From UBA4732 sp963823075 (GTDB taxonomy: Bacteria; Planctomycetota; Planctomycetia; Gemmatales; Gemmataceae): a stretch of 64,000 bases of DNA. Under the pieces are notes generated by a model that worked only from the letters and a program-made list of their open reading frames with translations, was not told the DNA's origin and did no database searches. A program made the translations under genes and the position numbers. The stretch's first letter is position 1. Each line of letters starts with the position of its first letter. This document shows, in pieces, positions 9,028 to 16,695 of this stretch. The stretch is from NCBI GenBank assembly GCA_963823075.1, contig CAWGKE010000014.1:1-64000 (forward strand), written 5' to 3'.

Positions 9028-10407
9028 ATGCGGATGAACGCGAAATACCCCCCTGGCCCGCGCGACGGTCTATTCGGGATCACGTTCCACCGCGCCCTGC
9101 AAGCCGATCCCCTGGGCTTCGCCCTGCGCGTGGCCAGGGAACACGGCGATTTCGCCTTCGTGCGCATGGGCTGGGTCCGGCTCTACTTTGTCAACCGCCC
9201 CGAGCTGATCCGCGAGGTGCTGACCACCCGCGTCAACAGCTTCCGCAAGCTGGGCCGCCAGATGAAGGCCTTGCGCAAGATCGAAGGGGAAGGCCTGGTC
9301 GTTTCGGACGGCCCGACGTGGGCCCGCCATCGGCCCGTCGTCCAGGGGAACTTCCACGCGCGGCGATTGGGGGCCTACGCGGAGCTGGTGGTCGAACACA
9401 CCTTGCGCCGGCTCGCGCGCTGGGCGCCCGACGAGCCGTTCGACCTCGCCGCTGAGATGAACGAGCTGGCGCTGGAGATCATCGCCCGAGTGGTCTTCGG
9501 CGCCGATCTGGCCGAGCAAGCGGGCCGGCTGCGGGACGCGGTGCATGTCGCTCGCGCGGCCATGCAGAAAGACATCAGCAACCCGGCGCCCCTGCCCGAC
9601 TGGCTGCCGACGCCGGGCAAGGTCCGCCAGCGCCGCGCCCTGCGCACGCTGGACCGGCTGGTCTGGGACCTGATCCGCGAGCGGCGGGCGGCGGGCGCAT
9701 TGCGGGACGACATGCTCGGGCACATGCTGGCTGCGGCCGAACGCATGAACCTGGCGTCCCCCATTACCGACGCGGAGATCCGCGACGAGGCGGCCACGCT
9801 GTTCGTGGCCGGGCACGACACGACGTCGGCCTCGCTGGCCTGGCTCTGGTACGCCCTCTCGCAGAACCCGGAGGTCGAGCGCCGGGCCGCCCGCGAGGTC
9901 GCGGCCGCGCTCGGCGGCCGCACGCCGACCTTTGAGGACCTTCCACGGCTGAAATACCTGGAAATGGTCGTCAAGGAGGCGATGCGTTTCTACCCGGCGT
10001 CGGCGTTCCTCTTCGGGCGCGAAGCGGTCGAGGACGTCGAGCTGGGCGGCGTGACGTTGCGGCGGGGGGCCTGGGTCTTCATCTCCCCCTACGTCGTGCA
10101 GCACGACCCGAAAATCTACGCGGACCCGGAACGGTTCGACCCGGAGCGCTTCTCCCCGGAGCGCATCCACCAGATCCCGCCCTACGCCTACCTGCCGTTC
10201 GGCGGGGGGCCGCGCATTTGCATTGGGAGCGCCTTCGCCACAATGGAGATGGTCCTGGTCGCGGCGACCATCTTGCAGAGGTATCACGTGCAACTGGACC
10301 AGGCGCCGCCCGCGATGGAAATGGAAGTCGTGATGCGGCCGCGGGGAGGCTTGCGGATGCGAGCGACGTGGCGGGAAGAGCCGGCGCGGCTGCGGGCCGC
10401 GGCCTGA
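9028..10407 (+). CDS. Cytochrome P450
   Basis: 459 residues, a normal bacterial P450 length. The I-helix motif AGHDTTSASLAW is at about 262-273, the K-helix ExxR (EAMR) at about 317-320, and the heme loop FGGGPRICIGSAFA at about 391-404 with Cys 398 as axial ligand. The start MNAKYPPGPRDG matches the proline-rich hinge typical of soluble CYP102/CYP110-like forms, and no membrane anchor is seen. It should hydroxylate a hydrophobic substrate with electrons from a separate redox partner, which is not encoded nearby. Convergent with the lipoprotein gene 16 bases downstream. Confidence 0.93.
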   Translation: MRMNAKYPPGPRDGLFGITFHRALQADPLGFALRVAREHGDFAFVRMGWVRLYFVNRPELIREVLTTRVNSFRKLGRQMKALRKIEGEGLVVSDGPTWARHRPVVQGNFHARRLGAYAELVVEHTLRRLARWAPDEPFDLAAEMNELALEIIARVVFGADLAEQAGRLRDAVHVARAAMQKDISNPAPLPDWLPTPGKVRQRRALRTLDRLVWDLIRERRAAGALRDDMLGHMLAAAERMNLASPITDAEIRDEAATLFVAGHDTTSASLAWLWYALSQNPEVERRAAREVAAALGGRTPTFEDLPRLKYLEMVVKEAMRFYPASAFLFGREAVEDVELGGVTLRRGAWVFISPYVVQHDPKIYADPERFDPERFSPERIHQIPPYAYLPFGGGPRICIGSAFATMEMVLVAATILQRYHVQLDQAPPAMEMEVVMRPRGGLRMRATWREEPARLRAAA

Positions 10408-10423
10408 TCGGGCCGGAGCGCGT

Positions 10424-11119
10424 TCACTTCTTTTCCACGTCGGTCGGCGGGCCGGCGGACGGCGGCACGCCCGCCGCCAGGGCGGCCAGTTCCCGCGCCA
10501 GCGTGTCCTGCGTGACCGAGTTGATCGGCGTCATGATGTGGAGCGTCACGCCGGGAATCTTGACGTTCTCCGCCCCGTCCAGGGCGTCGCCGTGCAGCAG
10601 TCCGCCGGTCGCCGTGACCAGGCCGCTGTCGCGGATATTGACGATCCGCACAGCGTTTTCGGGCCGTGACGAGGCGCGGTTAAATATCCAGCACCCGCCC
10701 AGGTAGACGAGCAGGTCCACCGTACAGCCTTCATCCTTCAGCGTGTGGCTCATGGCGCAGACCGTGTTGGCGCCCGTGCTGAAGCCGAGCAGCACGATGC
10801 GGGCCGCCGGGTCGGTCGCCCGAATGTGGCGGATCTCGTCGAGGAACTGGACCTTCGCGGTCATCTGGCCCATCTCGACGTGTTCGTAGCCCAGCGACCG
10901 CACGTAATCCGGCATCTTGTTGAACTGGCAGAAGAAGAAGGGGTCCAGCCCGTTCACCAGGAAGACGTACACGTGGTCGCGCTGGCACGCGGCGATGGGG
11001 GGCGCGGGCCTAACCGGCCCGGCGGCCGGCGCGCTCACGATCGCGTCCGACGCCTGCGCACAGCCGGCGGTCAGAACGCACACGCCCACGAATGCAAGTA
11101 AAAGCCGCTGCGCGTTCAT
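10424..11119 (-). CDS. Putative exported lipoprotein, alpha/beta-hydrolase-like
   Basis: 231 residues. The signal LLLAFVGVCVLTAGC ends in a lipobox with Cys about 20, so it is a likely lipoprotein. YVFLVNGLDPFFFCQ and the loop GFSTGAN near residue 111 match an alpha/beta-hydrolase nucleophile elbow (GxSxG). HIRATDPAARIVLLGFS fits the strand before it. No annotated family is certain, and the catalytic Asp and His cannot be placed. The start at 11119 has GGGAGGG at a good distance. Transcribed divergently from the acyltransferase-like gene. Confidence 0.65.
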   Translation of the reverse strand: MNAQRLLLAFVGVCVLTAGCAQASDAIVSAPAAGPVRPAPPIAACQRDHVYVFLVNGLDPFFFCQFNKMPDYVRSLGYEHVEMGQMTAKVQFLDEIRHIRATDPAARIVLLGFSTGANTVCAMSHTLKDEGCTVDLLVYLGGCWIFNRASSRPENAVRIVNIRDSGLVTATGGLLHGDALDGAENVKIPGVTLHIMTPINSVTQDTLARELAALAAGVPPSAGPPTDVEKK

Positions 11120-11462
11120 GGCAAGAATCCCTCCCGAGGTGGAATGACCTGCGCGGGGGACGTATCGTGTCTCCTGGCGTCTCCCTCGGTTGCCGCGGCC
11201 CTCCCGCGATCCGTCGCGCGAGGGCTTGTTCATTCTATCGTCGTGAGCGCGGGGGCAGTGGAGAGGGAAGCCCGGGCGGCTGGGTGGCGCGGCCCGCTGC
11301 CATGCGGTCGGCGACGAGAAGGCGCGGCTTGCCGGCTGTAGGGAGGGGGGCGACGGGGATGACTCGGCCGGCAAACGGCGTTGCACGCCCGGAGCAAAAG
11401 CCGTATGACGCAGCCTGCGCAGATTTCGTGGCAGGTCGTCGCCGCCCACCCAGGAGGAGGTC
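11120..11462. other. Divergent intergenic region
   Basis: 343 bases separating the lipoprotein and acyltransferase-like genes. It must hold both promoters, but I see no convincing -35/-10 pair. The only clear element is AGGAGGAGG just before the ATG at 11463. Confidence 0.4.
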
Positions 11463-12245
11463 ATGGCTCACGCACCCGGCTGCTGGGTTCCGATGTCTCC
11501 GGCGCGACGGTTTATCGTGGACCTCGTGCATTTTGCGCAAAAGGTCCCGCTTTGTACCATGCAGCGGACCATACGCCTGGCGCCGGTGGCCGACGCCCGC
11601 GGCCGCTGTACGCCGCGGCCCGGTTGGTGCGCCCTCTTCCTCAAGGCCTACGGCATCGTCGCGGCCCGGCGGCCGCAGCTGCGCTGGGCCTACATGCCGC
11701 TGCCCTGGCCGCATTTCTACGAACATCCCGAAAGCGTCGCCAGCGTCACCGTGGAACGCCGCCTCGGCGATGAGGACGTCGTTTTCCTGGCGCACGTCCT
11801 GGGGCCACAGAATCAGTCCCTGACGGCGCTCGAGGGGCACCTGCGCCACTTCAAGACCGCCCCGATCGAGAGCATCGGGCTGTTCCGCCGCATCTGGAAA
11901 ATGAGCCGCTTGCCGCGGCCGCTGCGCCGCCTCATGTGGTGGTTCGGCCTGAACACCTCGGGTAACCGGCGGGCGCGCCACATCGGCACCTGGGGCGTCA
12001 GCGTCACCGCCGGCCTGGGCGCGGTCGGCCTGCGGCCGCTGTCGCCGCTGACCACGAACCTCGGCTACGGCATGGTCGGCGAGGACGGCTCGGTGGACGT
12101 GCGCCTGACCTACGACCACCGCGTCCTCGACGGCGGGACGGTGGGCCGGGCGCTGGCCGATCTCGACGAGGCACTGAACGGCCCCATCCTGGCGGAACTC
12201 GAAAGCATGGCCGAGTGTGCGGCGGCCTTGTGCGAATTTCCATGA
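11463..12245 (+). CDS. Stand-alone 2-oxoacid dehydrogenase acyltransferase (E2) catalytic-domain-like protein
   Basis: 260 residues with a strong AGGAGGAGG ribosome site. The C-terminus has YDHRVLDGGTVGRALADL: the HxxxDG motif (His about 219, Asp about 223) shared by chloramphenicol acetyltransferase and E2 catalytic domains. GWCALFLKAYGIVAARRPQLRWAY fits the helix before the active site. There is no lipoyl domain or E1-binding domain, unlike a real dehydrogenase E2. It probably transfers an acyl group from a CoA or carrier thioester to an unknown acceptor. The stop overlaps a potential ATG (ATGA), pointing to coupling with the methyltransferase. Confidence 0.7.
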   Translation: MAHAPGCWVPMSPARRFIVDLVHFAQKVPLCTMQRTIRLAPVADARGRCTPRPGWCALFLKAYGIVAARRPQLRWAYMPLPWPHFYEHPESVASVTVERRLGDEDVVFLAHVLGPQNQSLTALEGHLRHFKTAPIESIGLFRRIWKMSRLPRPLRRLMWWFGLNTSGNRRARHIGTWGVSVTAGLGAVGLRPLSPLTTNLGYGMVGEDGSVDVRLTYDHRVLDGGTVGRALADLDEALNGPILAELESMAECAAALCEFP

Positions 12246-12259
12246 CGGAAGGGAAAAGG

Positions 12260-13052
12260 ATGGCGATCAACGAATCCGTGAACTACTGGCGCGAGGACGC
12301 CTGCGCCCGGGCCTTCTGGAGCCAGTGCGACATGCCGCCCTACCGCCGCCTGCTGGCCCGCACGGTCGAATGGCTGGACCCACGGCCGGGCGAGCGCTGG
12401 CTCGACCTGGGATGCGGCAGCGGCCAGCTCACGCGCGCCCTGTGGGAGAAGAGCGCCGGCGCCCTGGCCGAAATCGTGGCGACCGACTTCGCCGCCGTCA
12501 ACGCCCGGCCCATCTCGAAGCTGCGCGAACGTCCGCCCTGTCGCGGCGCCGGAGCGGCTGCGCTTCGTCCACGCCGACTTCGCCGACGGCCTGGGTTTCC
12601 TGCGCGACGGGTGCATGGACGGCGTGGTTTCCGGCCTGGCCGTCCAGTACGCCGCGTCGTACTCCGAGGAGGGCGGCGGCTGGACCACCGAGGCGTATGA
12701 CCGGGTGCTGTCCGAGGTGCGCCGCGTGCTGCGGCCGGGCGGCCGGTTCGTCTTTTCGGTCAACGTGCCGGACCCTTCCTGGTTCCTGGTCGTGGTGCAA
12801 AGCCTGTCCGGCGTCTTCACCGCGCCGCGCCCGCTCCACTTCCTCAAGAACGCCCGGCGGATGATGAGCTACGGCGGGTGGCTGACGCGGCAGGCGCGCC
12901 GCGGGCGGTTCCACTACTTGCCGCTGGAAACGGTTCGCGCCAAGCTGGCGAGCGCCGGCTTCGCCGATGTCGAGCACCGGATGAGCTATGCCGGCCAGGC
13001 GTACCTGCTGCGCTGCCGGGCAGCTGCGGTCCCTGCGACGTATGCGGCCTGA
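12260..13052 (+). CDS. SAM-dependent methyltransferase, class I (one frameshift near 12540)
   Basis: Motif I is WLDLGCGSGQLTRAL at about residues 47-61. After the frame change, ERLRFVHADFADGLGFLRDG holds the acidic motif, then EVRRVLRPGGRFVFSVNVPDP is the motif IV-V region typical of ubiE/methyltransf_11 enzymes. The ATG at 12260 follows GGAAGGGAAAAGG. An alternative ATG at 12242 overlaps the upstream stop. The substrate is unknown. Tight linkage to an acyltransferase-like gene suggests a small lipid or metabolite modification unit. Confidence 0.75.
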
Positions 13053-13101
13053 TTATCCCTTCAGAACGTCCTTATACAATGGTCCGGCTGATGCGCGGTC
13101 C

Positions 13102-13166
13102 GGTTAGCCGCGACGCGCCAGCGGAGCGCTCCGACGACGCGCTCCGCTGGCGCGTCGCGGCTAACC
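13102..13166. repeat. Palindrome, family A (27-base perfect arms)
   Basis: Arms 13102-13128 and 13140-13166 are perfectly complementary around an 11-base loop. The arm starts GGTTAGCCGCGACGCG. It lies 50 bases after the methyltransferase stop. The palindrome at 56868 has the same outer sequence. Confidence 0.9.
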
Positions 13167-13259
13167 CGCAGGCGAGCCGCCTGCACCACGACGGAAGGCC
13201 CAATAAGGCCCCTGCCGCGCACGGCCGGAGACTTGCTCAAGCGGTTTCTCCTCCTTATA

Positions 13260-14623
13260 GGGTAGGTGCCAGTACGTCCCGAACAGTTTTGTGCCAGTAC
13301 GTCCCGAACACCGTGGGCTACAATATCCCCAAAGCTGATCCCTTGGGAGGTCTTCTGATGAGCAAGCAAAGCGTCAAGCCGATCGTCGTCGGGCCATGGT
13401 AGCCGCCGTCCGCCGTGGCCAGTCTCTGCGAGCCGTGGCCCGCCGCTTTGGAGTCGGAGTCGCTACCGTGACTCTGTGGGTCGAGCGAGCCCGTGGGCAG
13501 CGGCTCGATCGGGTGGACTGGTCCGATCGGTCCTCGGTCCCGCACAGGACCCAGCGGATCGACTCCTCCACGGAGGACCTGATCCTGACCGTCCGCAAGG
13601 AACTGGCCCACGGAGACCTGGGGGCAGTCGGCGCCCAGGCCATCCAGCAGGCCCTGCTCGACCGGGGAGACACGGCGGCGCCGTCGCTGCGGACGATCAA
13701 CCGGATTCTGGCTCGCCGGGGCGCCCTCGACGGACGGGTCAGGACTCGCCGACCGGCCCCGCCCCGGGGGTGGTATCTGCCCGAGGTCGCCGCGGCCCGG
13801 GCCGAGCTGGATAGCTTCGACATCGTCGAGGGCCTGGTCATCAAGGAGGGCCCCGAGGTCGAGGTGCTTAACGGGGTGTCCTTGCACGGCGGCCTGGTCG
13901 TCTCCTGGCCGACGACCGCCCCCGTTACCGCGGTCCTGACCGTCGAATCGTTGACGGAACACTGGCGGGAGGTCGGACTCCCTGGGTATGCCCAGTTCGA
14001 CAACGACATGATCTTCCAGGGGACGCACCGCTACCCCGACGCCCTGGGTCGGGTCATCCGCCTGTGCCTGAGCCTGGGGGTGGCGCCGGTGTTCGTGCCG
14101 CCGCGGGAAGTCGGCTTCCAGGCGATGATCGAGAGTTACAACGGCTGGTGGCAGGCACGGGTCTGGGCACGGTTCCAGCACCCCGACCTGGAGCACTTGC
14201 AAGACCGTTCGCAGAGGCATGTGCAGGCCCTGCGTCGGCAGCGGGCGGCCCGGATCGAGGCGGCCCCCGCCCGCCGCCCCTTCCCGGCGGACTGGCGTCT
14301 GAACCTGAAGACCCGGCCTCGGGGGCGGCTGGTCTACCTGCGACGGACCAACGGTGCGGGCGAGGTGACCCTGCTGGGACGGACCTGGGTGGTGAGTGCG
14401 GTGTGGCCCAACCGGCTGGTCCGCTGCGAGGTGGACCTGGAGGCGGACAAGATCCGGTTCTTCACCCTGCGACGGAAGGAACCGAAGACTCAGCCGCAGG
14501 TCCTGGAGGTGGACTACCGGCTGCCCAACCGCGGGTTCCAGGACTGAACGAGGCTGTTCGGGACGTACTGGCACCTGTCACCGTGCGAGCAATCAGGTGT
14601 TCGGGACGTTGTGGCACTTACCC
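13260..14623 (+). mobile_element. IS481-like insertion sequence, 1364 bp, with 7-bp target duplication
   Basis: Target duplication CCTTATA at 13253-13259 and 14624-14630. Outer ends are GGGTAGGTGCC and its near-complement. Each end carries two copies of a 20-base motif starting GTGCCAGTACGTCCC: 13266-13285 and 13291-13310 on the left, 14555-14574 and 14598-14617 inverted on the right. These are probable paired transposase-binding sites. A TACAAT box at 13319-13324 precedes the transposase. Confidence 0.85.
13358..14547 (+). CDS. DDE integrase-core transposase, IS481-like (one frameshift near 13395)
   Basis: The N-terminus MSKQSVKPIVVG follows GGGAGGTC and meets a stop at 13400. The rest begins MVAAVRRGQSLRAVARRFGVG (helix-turn-helix) in the next frame, and one added base joins them. 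RVDWSDRSS is the linker. The catalytic triad is readable as D in ELDSFDIVEGLV, D in AQFDNDMIFQG and E in QAMIESYNGWW. The length (1190 nt, 2 mod 3) fits one missing base rather than programmed frameshifting. Confidence 0.8.
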
Positions 14624-14636
14624 CCTTATAAAAAGA

Positions 14637-16102
14637 GTAACCGTCCAGCGGAATTCGCAAAGCAGCGCAGCTGCGCCGAGAGCCGACTGCTAAAATCGTG
14701 GCATGGACGCTTCCGTGTGCCCGGGATGCTACGAACGCGATAGGCGCATCGCCGAGTTGGAACGCCGCGTCGCCGAGTTGGAAGCCCGACTCGGCACCAA
14801 CAGTTCCAACTCCTCGCTGCCGCCGTCCGCCAATCCCCCCGGCGCACCCAAGCCGGTCCAGAAAAAGAAGTCCAAACGTCCAGCCGGCGGACAACTGGGC
14901 CATCCCCCGCAGCTGCGGCGGTTGCTTCCCGCCGAGCGGGTCAACCATTTCAAGCACTTGGTCCCCAAGCGGTGTGAGCGCTGTGCCGCGGCCCTGCCCG
15001 CCCAGCCCTCGCCGGGCGATCCCGAGCCCACCCGCTTCCAAACCATCGAACTGCCCCCGGTCATAGCCGAGGTCACCGAGTACCAGGGCCACGCCCGCAC
15101 CTGCCCCTGCTGCGGCCACCGGACGCATGCGGTCATCCCGGCGGCGGTTCGCGCCCACAGTGTCGGGCCGCGGCTGACCGGCACGCTGTCCTACTTCTCC
15201 GGCTGTCACGGCCTGAGCAAGCGCGGCGTCGAGGAGATCGCCGACGCGGTCTTCGACGCCCCGATCGCCTTGGGCACGGTCTGCAACCTCGAGCAAGAAG
15301 TCGGCGCCGCCCTGGAGACGGCCCACCAGGAGGCGGTGGCGGCGGTGCGCCAGGCGGCGGTCAAGAACGCCGACGAGACCAGTTGGAAACTCGCGGGGGC
15401 GTTGTGCTGGCTGTGGGCGGCGGCCACCACCCAGGTGGTGGCCTTCGTGATCCACGCCCGCCGAAGCGCGGCGGGCCTGACGGCGATCCTGGGCCTGGAG
15501 ATCCTGGGGATCCTGTGCAGCGACCGCTGGGGCCCGTACAACCGGGTGCCGCCCCAGCGGCGGCAGATCTGCTGGGCGCACCTGAAACGGGATTTCCAGA
15601 AGATCATCGACCGGGGCGGCCCCGAAGAGTGGGTCGGACGGGAGGGGCGGCGACTGGTCAGGAAGGTCTTCGCCGCGTGGCACGGGTTCCGGGACGGACA
15701 GGTCACGCGGGCACAACTGGAAGCGCGGCTGGCCCCGGTGATGCGACGGATGAACCGGGTGCTGCTGGAAGGCGCGATCCTCGGCGCCGACCCAACGGTG
15801 GTGCGGTTCTGCGAGAACGTGCTGGCGTTGGAGCCTGCGCTGTGGACGTTCGTGACGACGGAGGGAGTGGAGCCGACGAACAACCACGTGGAACGACTGC
15901 TGCGTCGGGCGGTGCTGTGGCGCAGGCGGAGTTTCGGCTGCTGGAGTGGGAACGGCTGTCGCTTCGTCGAGCGGATTCTGACCGTGGTGCAAACCCGGCG
16001 GTTGCAGGCGAAGAATGTCCTGGATTACCTGCATGAGGCTGTCCTCGCCCATCGCACCGGCCAACCCTGCCCCTCACTGCTCTCGTAGCGTTGAACGATT
16101 AC
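14637..16102 (+). mobile_element. IS66-family element, copy 1 (1466 bp), 8-bp target duplication
   Basis: Ends GTAACCGTCCAGCG and the complement of GTAATCGTTCAACG, the usual GTAA terminus of IS66. Target duplication TAAAAAGA at 14629-14636 and 16103-16110. It sits six bases after the right duplication of the neighbouring IS481-like element. The second copy is at 48735-50200. Confidence 0.95.
14703..16088 (+). CDS. tnpC: IS66 family transposase (single-gene type)
   Basis: 461 residues. An N-terminal leucine-rich coiled coil (RRIAELERRVAELEARLG) is followed by the SSNSSLPPSANPP linker, a zinc finger (CPCCGHRTHAVIPA) and the DDE domain: D in NADETSW, D in CSDRWGPYN, E in TNNHVERLLRRA. No tnpA or tnpB accessory gene is present, as in the ISBst12-like subgroup. 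Identical to copy 2 except for Tyr versus Cys at residue 10. Confidence 0.95.
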   Translation: MDASVCPGCYERDRRIAELERRVAELEARLGTNSSNSSLPPSANPPGAPKPVQKKKSKRPAGGQLGHPPQLRRLLPAERVNHFKHLVPKRCERCAAALPAQPSPGDPEPTRFQTIELPPVIAEVTEYQGHARTCPCCGHRTHAVIPAAVRAHSVGPRLTGTLSYFSGCHGLSKRGVEEIADAVFDAPIALGTVCNLEQEVGAALETAHQEAVAAVRQAAVKNADETSWKLAGALCWLWAAATTQVVAFVIHARRSAAGLTAILGLEILGILCSDRWGPYNRVPPQRRQICWAHLKRDFQKIIDRGGPEEWVGREGRRLVRKVFAAWHGFRDGQVTRAQLEARLAPVMRRMNRVLLEGAILGADPTVVRFCENVLALEPALWTFVTTEGVEPTNNHVERLLRRAVLWRRRSFGCWSGNGCRFVERILTVVQTRRLQAKNVLDYLHEAVLAHRTGQPCPSLLS

Positions 16103-16224
16103 TAAAAAGACATGTAGTCCGCGGGTCCACGCGGCCGGCGAAACCCTTTCCCATCGATCCCGTCGCTGTCCCGCTTCCGTGCCGGAGGCTCTTCGATCCC
16201 GACGATCGCAAGGAGACCGCACCG

Positions 16225-16695
16225 ATGATCCGTCTCAAAGTCAACGGGAAGGAACATGCCATTGACGTCCGGCCGGACACGCCGCTGCTGTGGGTGGTGC
16301 GCGAAACGCTCGGACTGACGGGAACCAAATTCGGCTGCGGCATGGCTCAATGCGGGGCCTGCACCGTCCATCTCGACGGCGAGGCGGTGCGTTCGTGCGT
16401 CGCGCCGGTCGCGCGGGCTGCGGGCAAGGAGGTGACGACCATCGAGGGCCTGCCGCCCGAGTTCGGCGGCCCTTTGCAGCAGGCCTGGATCGCCGAGGAC
16501 GTGCCGCAGTGCGGCTATTGCCAGTCGGGACAGATCATGGCGGCCGCCGAGCTGCTCCGCGAAACGCCCCGTCCCACCGACGACGACATCGACGACGCCT
16601 TGTCCGGCAACATCTGCCGCTGCGGGACGTACCAGCGCATGCGCCGGGCCATCCACCTGGCGGCCCGGCTGAAGGCGGAAGGGGGCGGCAAATGA
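16225..16695 (+). CDS. [2Fe-2S] small subunit of a xanthine-dehydrogenase-type (isoquinoline 1-oxidoreductase-like) enzyme
   Basis: 156 residues from the ATG at 16225, with AAGGAGA upstream. The plant-type cluster is at Cys 38, 43, 46 and 58. The C-terminal helical cluster is at Cys 96, 99, 131 and 133. This is the two-cluster electron-transfer subunit of molybdenum hydroxylases, with no FAD domain. Its stop overlaps the next start (ATGA), so the two subunits are coupled. It passes electrons from the molybdenum site, here probably to the cytochrome encoded just downstream. Confidence 0.92.
   Translation: MIRLKVNGKEHAIDVRPDTPLLWVVRETLGLTGTKFGCGMAQCGACTVHLDGEAVRSCVAPVARAAGKEVTTIEGLPPEFGGPLQQAWIAEDVPQCGYCQSGQIMAAAELLRETPRPTDDDIDDALSGNICRCGTYQRMRRAIHLAARLKAEGGGK

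Noticed and set aside
13358..13402. Programmed frameshift in the IS481-like transposase
   Set aside because: No slippery heptamer or following stem is evident. The window has many similar one-base losses in ordinary genes.
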